Positions 42,715 through 51,770 are shown, counted from the stretch's first letter. The stretch: DNA of 64,000 nt from Pontibaca methylaminivorans (GCF_900156525.1 NZ_FTPS01000001.1:62001-126000), one strand, 5' to 3'. Program-made: numbers and translations. The notes: a model not told the origin generated them from the sequence alone.

Positions 42715-44517
42715 TCAGCCGGGCTCGTACCACCAGACATCGGGGAAAAAGCCGGGCTGGTCGCCATAGACGGGAAGCGTTTCAGGGTGACGCAGCTCTT
42801 TCCTGTGTGCGATTCGTCCCATGTCATACTGCCAGATCGGGATGACGTAGCGCCCGCTGGTCAGCACCCGGTCGAGCGCTCGGACCGCGGCGGTGAAATC
42901 CCCCGTGCTCTCGACCCGCAGCATGCGGTCGATCATGGCATCGACCGCCGGCGAATCGATGCCGGGCAGGTTGCGCGTGCCCGGAAGCTCGGCCCCTTCG
43001 CTGCCCCAGTAGAGCCGCTGTTCGTTTCCGGGGCTGAGCGAAAGATCGCGCCGGAAGGTGGTCACGTCGAAATCATACTGGGCGATGCGGGCCTCGTATT
43101 GCGCGTCGTCCACCGGCTGCACCCGCATGTCGATGCCGAGCCGCCCCAGCGCCTGCGAATAAAGGTTCATCACCGTCTGGTTGCCGGTATCCCCCTGCCG
43201 CAGCAGCACGGTGAAGGAAAACGGCCGTCCGTTTTCGTCGCGCAGGCGCCCGCCCCGGACCTGCCAGCCCGCATCCGCAAGCAGTCTTGCCGCCTTGCGC
43301 AGATTGCTGCGGTTGCGCGCCGTGCCGTCGCCCCGCGGCAGGGAATAGCCCTCGAGCGCCCCGGGCGGGAGGCTGTCCGCAAAGGGTTCGAGCAGCCCGC
43401 GCACCGCGCCCTGCGCCGGCCCCGGACCCATGGCGAGGTCGGAATTGTCGAAATAGGAGCGGATGCGCGGCTGCGTCCCCCCGGTCATGGTGTCGTTGAT
43501 GTATTCGAAGTTGAAGGCCAGCAGCATCGCCTCGCGCACCCGCCAGTCATTGAACGGGGCGCGCCGGGTGTTCATGGCAAAGCCGGTCATGCCGGTCGGC
43601 CGGCCATGGGGGATTTCCGTCTTGACGATGTCGCCGCGCTGCACCGCCGGAAAGGTGTAGCGCCGTTCCCAGCGTTCGGCGTTGAATTCGCGCAGGGCGC
43701 TCAGTTCGCCGCCCTTGAAGGCCTCGAACAGGACCGTCTCGTCGCCGTAGAATTCGACCCGGATCTCGTCGAAATTGTGGGTGCCGCGGCGAAAGGGCAG
43801 ATCCTTGCCCCAGTAATCGGGGTCGCGGCGGAAGGTGACATATCGTCCCGCCTCGTAGGCGCTGACCACATAGGGCCCGGAGCCGATCGGGATCGGGTCG
43901 AAGCTCGCGCGGGCGAAATCGCGCCCCTCCCACTGGGCTTTTTTCAGGATCGGGCGCAGCCCCGCGATCAGCGGCAGTTCGCGGTCATTGGTGCTGAAGG
44001 TCAGACGGACCTTGCGCTCGCCGGTCTGTTCGATCGATTCGATCTGCCGCGCGAGGCTGCGATAGCGCAGGTGGCCTTCGCTGCCCAGGATTTCGAAGGA
44101 CCAGATCACGTCCTCGACGGTCACCGGGCTTCCGTCCGAGAACCGGGCGGAGTCGCGCAGGGTGAATTCGACCCAGGACCGGTCGGGCGGAGTCTCGACC
44201 GATTCGGCCAGCAGCCCGTAAAGGGTGAAGGGTTCGTCCCAGGAGCGGCCCATCAGGGATTCATAACCCCAGAAGCTCTGCTGCCAGGGCGGGGTGCCCT
44301 TCTGCACGAAAGGATTCAGCGAATCGAACTTGCCGGTGTCGCCCAGGACGATCCGCCCGCCTTTGGGCGCATCGGGGTTCGCATAGGGGAGCGCCACAAA
44401 ATCCGGTGGGAGCGCGGGTTCCCCGTACATAGCCATGGCGTGCTGCGGCGCGGCCTGCACCGTTGCGGCGAGGGCGGACAGCATCGCGCCCAGCAGCAGG
44501 GCTGCCAGTGCATTCAT
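42715..44517 (-). CDS. Extracellular peptide-binding protein, family 5 (YejA-like)
   Basis: The 600-residue product has a signal peptide (MNALAALLLGAMLSALAATVQA) and the family 5 solute-binding fold. The mature start HAMAMYGEPALPPDFVALPY followed by PDAPKGGRIVLG matches YejA-type binding proteins, which serve oligopeptide or microcin C uptake. The expected permease and ATPase genes (yejB, yejE, yejF) are not adjacent: the next minus-strand gene is a small hypothetical protein. The start is taken as the ATG at 44517 because the signal peptide begins there; TTG at 44541 would add eight residues. Confidence 0.9.
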   Translation of the reverse strand: MNALAALLLGAMLSALAATVQAAPQHAMAMYGEPALPPDFVALPYANPDAPKGGRIVLGDTGKFDSLNPFVQKGTPPWQQSFWGYESLMGRSWDEPFTLYGLLAESVETPPDRSWVEFTLRDSARFSDGSPVTVEDVIWSFEILGSEGHLRYRSLARQIESIEQTGERKVRLTFSTNDRELPLIAGLRPILKKAQWEGRDFARASFDPIPIGSGPYVVSAYEAGRYVTFRRDPDYWGKDLPFRRGTHNFDEIRVEFYGDETVLFEAFKGGELSALREFNAERWERRYTFPAVQRGDIVKTEIPHGRPTGMTGFAMNTRRAPFNDWRVREAMLLAFNFEYINDTMTGGTQPRIRSYFDNSDLAMGPGPAQGAVRGLLEPFADSLPPGALEGYSLPRGDGTARNRSNLRKAARLLADAGWQVRGGRLRDENGRPFSFTVLLRQGDTGNQTVMNLYSQALGRLGIDMRVQPVDDAQYEARIAQYDFDVTTFRRDLSLSPGNEQRLYWGSEGAELPGTRNLPGIDSPAVDAMIDRMLRVESTGDFTAAVRALDRVLTSGRYVIPIWQYDMGRIAHRKELRHPETLPVYGDQPGFFPDVWWYEPG

Positions 44518-44616
44518 GCGTGGAAGAGTGACCTGCCCCAATCCGATACCGTTCCTGCCCGGTTATTTTGCGTGGGCGACGTTACCGGGGGATTAACGTC
44601 ATTTCAAACTTTTAGC

Positions 44617-44645
44617 TTGGAAGTCCCGGAAAGAACGCCTATAAG
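44617..44645 (+). promoter_or_regulatory. Sigma-70-type promoter of the candidate small RNA
   Basis: TTGGAA (44617-44622) and TATAAG (44640-44645) are separated by exactly 17 bases, giving a near-consensus housekeeping promoter. Transcription should start at about 44652. No plus-strand protein start follows before the terminator at 44700-44726, so the promoter serves a short non-coding transcript. Confidence 0.75.
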
Positions 44646-44651
44646 TAGGGC

Positions 44652-44727
44652 ACTGCTCGATAGGTTTCTTGCCTGTATGAAACCTGCCTCAATGACTTGA
44701 CGCCCGCCTCGTGCGGGCGTTTTTTTA
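44652..44727 (+). ncRNA. Candidate small regulatory RNA
   Basis: This intergenic unit of about 76 bases lies between the divergent YejA-like gene and the downstream bdhA gene. It has a strong promoter, a first hairpin (AGGTTTC 44662-44668 with GAAACCT 44679-44685, 10-base loop reading TTGCCTGTAT), a single-stranded stretch GCCTCAATGACTTG and a terminator hairpin with a T run. No reading frame of length fits inside. The layout is that of a trans-acting, Hfq-type small RNA, and hfq is present at 24359. It could also be a short leader for bdhA, but the terminator would then stop it. I could not match it to a named family. Confidence 0.65.
44700..44726 (+). terminator. Rho-independent terminator of the candidate small RNA
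   Basis: A perfect 8-bp stem ACGCCCGC / GCGGGCGT with the loop CTCGT is followed by six T (44721-44726). It lies 49 bases after the predicted transcription start and 116 bases before the bdhA ATG. No protein gene on the plus strand ends upstream of it, which is why it is assigned to a small RNA. Confidence 0.9.
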
Positions 44728-44842
44728 TGCGGGATCCGGTCTTGTTCAGGACCGCCTGCAGGGGATTGCATGGGCGCCACCATATCCGCAAGACTCGGGG
44801 GCGCCAGACAGAGCCTCATCACAAATAAAGGAGCACAGGGTC

Positions 44843-45616
44843 ATGTCCCTCTCTGGAAAGACTGCCGTCATCACCGGGTCCACCTCGGGAATCGGGCTGG
44901 GGATCGCGCGGGCGCTTGCGGGCGCGGGTGCCGATGTGGTGCTGAACTCCTTTACCGACGGCGACGACGATCATGCGCTCGCGCAGGAGATTGCGGCGGA
45001 GTGCAATGTCACCGCGCGCTACATCCAGGCGGACATGTCGAAAGGCGACGAATGCCGCGCGCTGATCGAACGGGCCGGCCGCTGCGACATTCTGGTGAAC
45101 AACGCCGGCATCCAGCATGTGGCGCCGGTCGATGAATTTCCGGTCGGGAAATGGGATGCGATCATCGCCATCAACCTGAGTTCCGCCTTTCACACCACCG
45201 CCGCCGCCCTGCCGCTGATGCGCAAGGCCGGCTGGGGCCGGATCATCAATATCGCAAGCGCCCACGGGTTGCGCGCAAGCCCGTTCAAATCGGCTTACGT
45301 CGCGGCGAAACACGGGGTTCTCGGCCTGACCAAGACGGTCGGGCTGGAGACCGCGAAAGAGCCCGTCACCGTGAACGCGATCTGTCCGGGCTATGTCCAC
45401 ACGCCGCTGGTCGATGCCCAGATTCCCGACACGATGAAGCAATACGGCATGGGTCGGGACGAGGTGATCGAAAAGGTGATTCTCGAACGCCAGCCCTCCA
45501 AGGAATTCGTGACCGTGGATGAACTGGGCGGGCTTGCGCTGTTCCTCTGTTCGGACGCGGCGGCGCAGATGACCGCCTCGGCCATCAGCGTCGACGGCGG
45601 CTGGACCGCGATGTGA
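44843..45616 (+). CDS. bdhA: D-3-hydroxybutyrate dehydrogenase
   Basis: The 257-residue short-chain dehydrogenase oxidises 3-hydroxybutyrate to acetoacetate with NAD, a step in use of polyhydroxybutyrate. The cofactor motif is TGSTSGIGLGIA (11-22). The catalytic triad is S139, Y152 and K156. The family-specific IQHVAPVDEFPVGKWDAII (90-108) and the ICPGYVHTPLV loop support this over other reductases. The ATG at 44843 follows AAAGGAGCACAGGGTC; the open frame reaches 44711 but that part covers the small RNA terminator. A patatin gene overlaps its stop codon. The promoter region is shared with a candidate small RNA upstream. Confidence 0.92.
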   Translation: MSLSGKTAVITGSTSGIGLGIARALAGAGADVVLNSFTDGDDDHALAQEIAAECNVTARYIQADMSKGDECRALIERAGRCDILVNNAGIQHVAPVDEFPVGKWDAIIAINLSSAFHTTAAALPLMRKAGWGRIINIASAHGLRASPFKSAYVAAKHGVLGLTKTVGLETAKEPVTVNAICPGYVHTPLVDAQIPDTMKQYGMGRDEVIEKVILERQPSKEFVTVDELGGLALFLCSDAAAQMTASAISVDGGWTAM

Positions 45617-46698
45617 GCGGGGCGGCCGCAACCGGACGAGGCGGTGAAACCGGGAAAGGACCGGCCCCTGAGCCGAAGCGGATCAATCTCGCCCTTCAGG
45701 GCGGGGGCAGCCATGGTGCCTTTACCTGGGGCGTTCTGGATCGCTTCCTTGACGAGGAGGATGTGGAAATCGCCGCCATTTCAGGGACTTCTGCCGGGGC
45801 CTTGAACGGAGCCGCCTTCAAGGCCGGGATGATGTATGGCGGGCGCGACGGGGCGCGGGAAAACCTCGAATGGCTGTGGGAGCGGATGGGGGCGCTGCCC
45901 GAGGGCAGTCATACGGGGTGGATGCAGATGTTCGATCCGCTCCAGATCGCGCGCGGCCTCGAATATTCGCCGCTCTATGCCATGGCCGATGTCTGGGCAC
46001 GGTTCGTTTCGCCCTATGTCTATGGCCCGCTCTGGCGCAATCCGCTGCGCAAGGTGGTCGAGGCCTTCAATTACGAACATGTCTGCGCGGCGGCGCTGCC
46101 CGAACTTTTCGTCAGCGCGACGCGGGTGCGGGACGGCAAGATCCGGGTGTTCAAGGACGCCGACATCACCACCGATGCGATTCTCGCCTCGGCCTGCCTG
46201 CCGAACCTGTTCCAGGCGGTCGAGATCGAAAACCCCGCGACCGGAGAATCGGAAGCCTATTGGGACGGCGGCTATACCGGCAATCCGGCGCTGTTTCCGC
46301 TGTTCGGCGAGGGGCGGCCGGCCGATATCGTGGTGGTCAGCATCAACCCGCTCGAGCGCAAGGATGTGCCGGTCACGGCGCAGCAGATCTATAACCGGAT
46401 CAACGAGATCAGCTTCAATTCCTCGCTTCTGCGCGAGATCCGCGCCATCGCCTTCGTGCAGGAGCTTCTGGACGAGGGGCTCATGGGCGCCGGGCGCATG
46501 AACCGGATCCGGATTCACATGATTTCGGATGATGAGCTCATGGCCGGGCTTTCGGTCGCCACCAAGATGACGCCCAACCCGTTCGTGCTCGACCGGCTGA
46601 AGCTGGCCGGGTGGCGCGCCGCCGACAGCTTTCTGGCCAGGCACAAGGACGATCTGAACCGCCGCGGCACGGTCGACCTTGCGGCGCTGGTCAACTGA
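45613..46698 (+). CDS. Patatin-like phospholipase
   Basis: The 361-residue protein has the patatin catalytic dyad: the oxyanion loop LQGGGSHGAFTWGVLD, the nucleophile S60 in GTSAG and the partner D218 in DGGYTGN. This acyl hydrolase group acts on phospholipids or, in bacteria with PHB, on storage granule or membrane lipids. The start is GTG at 45613, overlapping the bdhA stop, so the two genes are coupled. Together they suggest a small lipid/3-hydroxybutyrate unit; the link is inference. Its 3' end overlaps the convergent DUF502 gene by eight bases. Confidence 0.9.
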   Translation: MSGAAATGRGGETGKGPAPEPKRINLALQGGGSHGAFTWGVLDRFLDEEDVEIAAISGTSAGALNGAAFKAGMMYGGRDGARENLEWLWERMGALPEGSHTGWMQMFDPLQIARGLEYSPLYAMADVWARFVSPYVYGPLWRNPLRKVVEAFNYEHVCAAALPELFVSATRVRDGKIRVFKDADITTDAILASACLPNLFQAVEIENPATGESEAYWDGGYTGNPALFPLFGEGRPADIVVVSINPLERKDVPVTAQQIYNRINEISFNSSLLREIRAIAFVQELLDEGLMGAGRMNRIRIHMISDDELMAGLSVATKMTPNPFVLDRLKLAGWRAADSFLARHKDDLNRRGTVDLAALVN

Positions 46699-47386
46699 GC
46701 GGCGCGGCGGGCTCCGGCGGGCTGCGCGGGGCGGATTCGGATGGATAGACAAGGCCCGCGGTGATGATCAGCTTGGCCCCGTCCTCAAGCGACATGTCGA
46801 GCTCGATCACATCCGCGCGCGGCACCAGCAGCAGGAAGCCCGAGGTCGGGTTCGGCGTGGTCGGCACGAACACCCCGAGCAGATCGTCGCCGGCGCCCGC
46901 GCGGGTCGTGATCTCGCCCCGCGCCGGCGCCGAGATGAAACCGATCGCCCAGACGCCCCTGCGGGGGTATTCGATCATGCAGACCTTGTCGAACTTGCGC
47001 CCGGTGTCGGTGAACACCGCCTCCGAGATCTGCTTGATCCCGGCATAGATCGTGCGCACCACCGGCATGCGATCGACGATTCCCTCGGCATAGCGGATCA
47101 GCGACCGCCCGATCAGCCCCTTGGCGAGCCAGCCGACGATCACCGTGAACACGAGAAAGATCAGCACCCCGACCCCGCGCAGGTTCACGCCGATATAGGT
47201 TTCGGGGCGGAAGCGGTCCGGGATCAGCGGCAGCACCACCCCGTCGATCCAGCCGATCGCGGCCCAGATCAGCCAGATCGTGAGCGCCCCCGGCGCGATC
47301 ACCACGAGCCCCGTGAGGAACGAGGAGCGCAGCCCCTTGAACCGGGGCGGGCGGCGTTTCGGATTGTCGTCGGAGATCGTGCTCAT
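46691..47386 (-). CDS. DUF502 family membrane protein
   Basis: The 231-residue product has two N-terminal hydrophobic helices (about 21-50 and 70-95) and the DUF502 core with MPVVRTIYAGIKQISEAVF, VCMIEYPRRGVWAIGFI and GVFVPTTPNPTSGFLLLVPR. Family members are conserved in bacteria and plants; the function is poorly defined. The ATG at 47386 after AGGAATCC is preferred to 47425. The C-terminal tail is proline-rich. It overlaps the patatin gene end by eight bases on the opposite strand. Confidence 0.9.
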   Translation of the reverse strand: MSTISDDNPKRRPPRFKGLRSSFLTGLVVIAPGALTIWLIWAAIGWIDGVVLPLIPDRFRPETYIGVNLRGVGVLIFLVFTVIVGWLAKGLIGRSLIRYAEGIVDRMPVVRTIYAGIKQISEAVFTDTGRKFDKVCMIEYPRRGVWAIGFISAPARGEITTRAGAGDDLLGVFVPTTPNPTSGFLLLVPRADVIELDMSLEDGAKLIITAGLVYPSESAPRSPPEPAAPLS

Positions 47387-47520
47387 GGCGGATTCCTGCG
47401 GCAGGCCGACGCAGGTTAGGTGCAATCAACCGCCGCGGCAATTGCTGTCAGGAAGCGCTGGAATCCATGCCCGCAGACCTGCGTCCGAAGGCATGTGTTC
47501 CTTGCCCGGTCTTCGGGGCG

Positions 47521-48156
47521 TCAGCGGGCGGCCGGCCCGTTTCCGAGCGGCGCCAGCAATGCGTCGAGCGCGGCAAGCGGCGCCTCGTGATCCCAGATTT
47601 CCGCCCCGATGCCGAAAAAGTCGGTCACAGGTGCGAGCATCGCCACGAGGTCGGGCGTCAGCCCGCCTTCGGCCACCACGGGGATCTCGATCAGGTCGGA
47701 CCACCAGGCGAACAGGTCGCCCTCCGCGCGGCTGCCGTCGCCAAGCCCGGTCTCGCCGACCGGGCCGAACCCGATGTAATCCGCGCCCGCTTCGCCCGCG
47801 TTCATGCCCTCGTGGCGCGAGGTGCCGCAATAGCTGCCGATGATCGCATCCGCGCCGAGCATATGGCGCGCCACCCGCACCGAACGCGCCCCGTCGCGCA
47901 GGTGAACCCCGTCAAGCCCGAGCCGCTGCGCCAGCAGCACATGATCGCTGATGACCAGCGCCACCTCGCGGGCATGGGCGACCTCGCGCAGCGGATCCGC
48001 GTGGCGGGCGATGTCCTCTTCCCGCGCGCCGGCAAGGTCGAGGCGCAGGCAGGCGACTTCGCGGGCATCGAGTATCCGCGCCAGAAGATCGGGAAACCCC
48101 GGGTCGATCCTCGGCGGTGTGATCAGGTAAAGCTGTGGCTGCTCGTCTGTGCTCAT
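47521..48156 (-). CDS. ThiE/TenI-like thiamine phosphate synthase family protein
   Basis: The 211-residue product fits the thiamine phosphate synthase fold. It shows YLITPP at the first strand, RLDLAGAREED, ISDHVLLAQRLGLDGVHL with the phosphate-binding region, then IGSYCGTSRHEG, ADYIGFGPV and VVAEGGLTPD. In ThiE the second conserved segment is usually NDR or NDH, and here it is SDH. No other thi genes are near, so it could be a true ThiE or a TenI-like paralogue. The ATG at 48156 gives MSTDEQPQLYLIT. The open frame upstream to 48765 is not supported. Confidence 0.8.
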   Translation of the reverse strand: MSTDEQPQLYLITPPRIDPGFPDLLARILDAREVACLRLDLAGAREEDIARHADPLREVAHAREVALVISDHVLLAQRLGLDGVHLRDGARSVRVARHMLGADAIIGSYCGTSRHEGMNAGEAGADYIGFGPVGETGLGDGSRAEGDLFAWWSDLIEIPVVAEGGLTPDLVAMLAPVTDFFGIGAEIWDHEAPLAALDALLAPLGNGPAAR

Positions 48157-48319
48157 GGGGCGTCCTCGCGAAAACCGCGGCATGTCTAGCCCTTCGCAGC
48201 GGGAAAGCCCATGGGTTTTCGCACCCGCCGACACCCTTGCCTTGTTTCCGGCCCGCCGCCGTTCTATCGCACGGGAGAAATCCGGCGCGAGGCGTGCCGG
48301 GATGCCGAACGGAGCCCGC

Positions 48320-49063
48320 ATGAGTGCCGAACACCCGCAGCCGCGCTTTGTCCTGATGCGCCCGCAGATGGGCGAGAACATCGGCGCGGCGGCGCGCGCC
48401 ATGTGGAATTTCGGGCTCGACCACATGCGCGTGATCGCGCCCCGCGACGGCTGGCCGAATGCGAGCGCAAGCGCCATGGCGAGCGGGGCGGGGCGGCTGC
48501 TCGACGAGGCGGTGCCTTGTGCCGATCTTGACGCGGCGGTCGGGGATTGCAGCTGGGTCGTCGCGACCACGGCGCGGCCGCGGGAACTGAACAAACCGGT
48601 GCTGAGCCCCGAGGCGGCAATGCAGGAAGCGGCGGCGCGGATCGCCGGTGGGGAAAAGGTCGCGGTGCTGTTCGGCCCCGAGCGCGCGGGGCTTGAGAAC
48701 GAGGATGTGGCGCGGGCCAACGCGATCATGACCGTGCCGGTCAATCCGGCCTTTCCCTCGCTCAACCTTGCGCAATGCGTGCTGCTTGCGGCCTATGAAT
48801 GGCGCCGGGCGACGCAGGCGGTGGTGGCGCGGGTCGAGGCCCCGGACGAGTCCGGCTGGGCCAGCGCGCAGGAGATCGAACATCTGGCCGGGCATTACGA
48901 GGCCCGGCTTGACGAGGCGGGGCTGTTCTATCCCGAGGACAAGGCGGCGCAGATGAAGCTCGGGCTGCGCAACCTCTGGTCGCGGCTGGCGCTCACCAGT
49001 TCCGACGTGCGCCTTCTGCACGGGATCCTGCGCCAGATGGTGCGCTGGAAGGAACGCGGCTGA
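48320..49063 (+). CDS. TrmJ-family tRNA/rRNA methyltransferase (SPOUT)
   Basis: The 247-residue SPOUT enzyme is expected to 2'-O-methylate tRNA at position 32 (TrmJ) or a related RNA site with S-adenosylmethionine. It has the N-terminal motif LMRPQMGENIGAAARAMWNFG (residues 12-32), the trefoil knot motif VLFGPERAGLENEDVARAN and the final knot PAFPSLNLAQCVLLAAYEW. The C-terminal tail with LRNLWSRLALTSSDVRLLHGIL matches TrmJ-like proteins in alphaproteobacteria. The ATG at 48320 follows GGAG. It is divergent from the ThiE-like gene and precedes ctaA by 80 bases. Confidence 0.88.
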   Translation: MSAEHPQPRFVLMRPQMGENIGAAARAMWNFGLDHMRVIAPRDGWPNASASAMASGAGRLLDEAVPCADLDAAVGDCSWVVATTARPRELNKPVLSPEAAMQEAAARIAGGEKVAVLFGPERAGLENEDVARANAIMTVPVNPAFPSLNLAQCVLLAAYEWRRATQAVVARVEAPDESGWASAQEIEHLAGHYEARLDEAGLFYPEDKAAQMKLGLRNLWSRLALTSSDVRLLHGILRQMVRWKERG

Positions 49064-49143
49064 GCGGCGGGGCTCCGGGGTTTCTGGACGGGAGCGGCCG
49101 GCCCGCATAGGCTCGCGCCGCAAGGAGAAAGGGCGAGGATCAC

Positions 49144-50298
49144 ATGAGCGGCAAACGCAGCATTTTCGAAGAGGTCCCGGCTGAGGGTGCGCAGCAGCCG
49201 GCAACCGCGCCCGGCGGGATCGACCGGGGCCGGCGCGGCGCACGGCGGGCGATCCGGGCCTGGCTGATCCTGTTGTTCGCGCTTGTGGTGATGATGATCG
49301 CGGTCGGCGGATTGACCCGGCTTACCGGAAGCGGGCTCAGCATCACCGAATGGCGCCCGGTCAGCGGCGCCCTGCCGCCCCTGTCCGAGGCCGACTGGCA
49401 GGCGGAGTTCGAGAAATATCAGGCAATCGACCAGTTCAGCATCCAGAACCGCTGGATGGAGCTTGCCGATTTCAAGGTGATCTACTGGTGGGAATGGAGC
49501 CACCGCCAGCTTGGCCGGCTGATCGGGCTGGTCTGGGCGCTGGGTTTCGCAGGCTTCCTTTTGGCGCGGCGCATTCCGCCGGGCTGGCATCTGCGGCTGC
49601 TGATCCCGGGGCTGCTGGGCGCGGCGCAGGGCGCGGTCGGCTGGTGGATGGTTGCCTCGGGCATCACGGCGGGGCAGGGGGCGGTCGCGGTCGCGAGCTA
49701 TCGCCTTGCCACGCATCTGGGGCTTGCCTTCGCGATTCTCGGGGTGCTCGCCTGGTATGTGTTCCTGCTCGGCCGCACCGAGCGTGACCTCATGCAGGCA
49801 CGCCGCTCGCGCGACGGGGCGCTGTTCGGCATCGCGACCGGGTGGCTGCATTTCGCGTTCCTGCAGATCCTGCTTGGCGCCATGGTGGCCGGGATCGACG
49901 CGGGGCGCAGCTTTGCCGACTGGCCGCTGATGGGCGGGCAGATCGTGCCGCCGAACGCCTGGATCATCGAGCCGGCCTGGCGCAACCTGTTCGAGAACGC
50001 GGGGCTTGTGCAGTTCATTCACCGTATCATTGCCTATCTGCTTCTGGCTTTTGGCGTTTTTGCGTTCCTGCGCGGGCGTCGCAGCGTTCATGAAGCGGTG
50101 CGCTTTGCCTTTTCGCTCGCCTTTGCGGCGCTGTTCCTGCAACTCGTGCTCGGCATCCTGACGGTGGTCTACGGCGTGCCCTGGCAGGTGGCGATCCTGC
50201 ATCAACTGGGCGCGATCGCAGTTTTCGTGCTGATCCTGCGCGCGCGATTCCTTGCGAATTATCCGCAGGTTACTTCGCTACGGGAGGTGCGGCGATGA
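49144..50298 (+). CDS. ctaA: Haem A synthase (COX15/CtaA)
   Basis: CtaA converts haem O to haem A for aa3-type cytochrome oxidase. The 384-residue membrane protein has about eight helices. It contains the family motifs GGLTRLTGSGLSITEWRPVSG (residues 58-78 region), HRQLGRLIGL, a later ADWPLMGGQIVP, and the haem-ligand histidines in FIHRIIAYLL and LHQLGAIAVF. This is the type 2 COX15 group found in alphaproteobacteria and mitochondria. The N-terminal 35 residues are cytosolic. The stop overlaps the start of the carboxypeptidase gene by ATGA. The other cytochrome oxidase genes are not in the window. Confidence 0.95.
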   Translation: MSGKRSIFEEVPAEGAQQPATAPGGIDRGRRGARRAIRAWLILLFALVVMMIAVGGLTRLTGSGLSITEWRPVSGALPPLSEADWQAEFEKYQAIDQFSIQNRWMELADFKVIYWWEWSHRQLGRLIGLVWALGFAGFLLARRIPPGWHLRLLIPGLLGAAQGAVGWWMVASGITAGQGAVAVASYRLATHLGLAFAILGVLAWYVFLLGRTERDLMQARRSRDGALFGIATGWLHFAFLQILLGAMVAGIDAGRSFADWPLMGGQIVPPNAWIIEPAWRNLFENAGLVQFIHRIIAYLLLAFGVFAFLRGRRSVHEAVRFAFSLAFAALFLQLVLGILTVVYGVPWQVAILHQLGAIAVFVLILRARFLANYPQVTSLREVRR

Positions 50299-51770
50299 CG
50301 CCCTTTGACGAACTGATGGCATTCCAGCGCGAGACCGAGGCGCTGGCGGCGATCGCCGGGCGGCTTGGCTGGGACCAGGAAACCGTGATGCCGCGCGGTG
50401 CCGCCGCCCAGCGGGGCGAGGAAATGGCCGCGATCGAAGGCGTTCTTCATGCGCGCCGCTCGGACCCGCGCCTTGGCGACTGGCTCGCCGCGGCCGAGGC
50501 GCCGGATGCGGCCGGCGCCGCGCAGTTGCGCGAGATCGCGCGGGCACATGCCCGGGCACGGAAGGTGCCGGCGCGGCTGGCGCAGCGGCTCGCACAGGTC
50601 ACGTCGCAGGCGCAGGGCACCTGGGCCGAGGCCCGCGCGGCCGAGGATTTCGCTGCCTTTCGCCCGGTGCTGGAAGAGGTCGTCGCGCTCAAGCGCGAAG
50701 AGGCGGGCGCGCTGGCAGAGGGCACGGGGCGCGACGCTTATGATGCGCTGCTTGACGATTACGAGCCGGGGCTCACGGGGGCCGAGATCGCGCGGATGTT
50801 CGATGCCATGCGCCCGCGCCTCACCGCCCTGCGCGCGGCAATCTTCGAACGCGCGGAACCCGCGGCGCTGAGCGGCGATTTCGACACGGGCCGCCAGATG
50901 GACCTTGCCCGCGAGATGGCCACCACCTTCGGCTACGACTGGGGGCGCGGGCGGCTCGACAAGGCGGTGCATCCGTTCTGCGAAGGCAGCGGCGCGGATG
51001 TGCGCATCACCACCCGCACCGATCCGGCGGATCCCTTCAACTGCCTTTATTCGGTGATCCACGAAGCCGGCCATGCGGTCTATGAACAAATGATCGCGCC
51101 CGAATATGCGCTCACAGCGCTCGGGCAGGGCGCGTCGATGGGGGTGCACGAAAGCCAGAGCCGGCTGTTCGAGAACCAGCTTGGCCGCAGCCGCGCCTTC
51201 TGCGGCTGGCTGCGCGGGCGCATGGCCGCGACCTTCCCGGGCGCCGCGCTGCCGGATGAGGATGCCTTCCACGCGGCGGTGAACCGGGTCCATCGCGGCC
51301 ATATCCGCACCGAGTCGGACGAGGTGCAGTACAACCTGCACATCATGCTGCGTTTCGACCTGGAACGGGCGCTGATGCTCGGCACCCTTGACGTGGCGGA
51401 TCTGGAATCGGCCTGGAACGAACGGTTCGCGGCGGATTTCGGCTATGGCGTCGATCGCCCGTCGAACGGCTGTTTGCAGGATGTGCACTGGTCGGTCGGG
51501 CTGTTCGGCTATTTCCCGACCTATGCGCTGGGCAATGTCTATGCCGGCTGCCTGCATGCGGCGTTGCGGCGCGATCTGCCCGACCTTGATGCGGCGCTGG
51601 CGCAGGGCGATCTTTCTCCGGCGCGTGACTGGCTGCGCGAGCGGCTCCAGCGCCATGGACGCCTGTTCGAGCCGCGCGACCTGATCACGCGCGCAACCGG
51701 CGACGCCCTGTCCGAAGAGCCGCTATTGTCATATCTCGAGGCGAAATTCGGGGCGCTTTACGGGCTCTGA
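50295..51770 (+). CDS. M32-family carboxypeptidase
   Basis: The 491-residue metallopeptidase has the M32 (Taq carboxypeptidase) HEAGH zinc site at 256-260 in VIHEAGHAVYEQ. The helical N-terminal lid (WDQETVMPRGA) and the later conserved ESQSRLFENQLGRS, HIRTESDEVQYNLHI and DVHWSVGLFGYFPTYALGN are all there. It removes C-terminal amino acids with broad specificity in the cytosol. The ATG overlaps the ctaA stop, so it is coupled to it. The next gene, gyrA, is convergent at 69 bases. Confidence 0.93.
   Translation: MTPFDELMAFQRETEALAAIAGRLGWDQETVMPRGAAAQRGEEMAAIEGVLHARRSDPRLGDWLAAAEAPDAAGAAQLREIARAHARARKVPARLAQRLAQVTSQAQGTWAEARAAEDFAAFRPVLEEVVALKREEAGALAEGTGRDAYDALLDDYEPGLTGAEIARMFDAMRPRLTALRAAIFERAEPAALSGDFDTGRQMDLAREMATTFGYDWGRGRLDKAVHPFCEGSGADVRITTRTDPADPFNCLYSVIHEAGHAVYEQMIAPEYALTALGQGASMGVHESQSRLFENQLGRSRAFCGWLRGRMAATFPGAALPDEDAFHAAVNRVHRGHIRTESDEVQYNLHIMLRFDLERALMLGTLDVADLESAWNERFAADFGYGVDRPSNGCLQDVHWSVGLFGYFPTYALGNVYAGCLHAALRRDLPDLDAALAQGDLSPARDWLRERLQRHGRLFEPRDLITRATGDALSEEPLLSYLEAKFGALYGL

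Noticed and set aside
42512-42769. 85-residue plus-strand open frame in the low-GC gap
   Set aside because: It overlaps the ends of two minus-strand genes and its product has no protein-like pattern.
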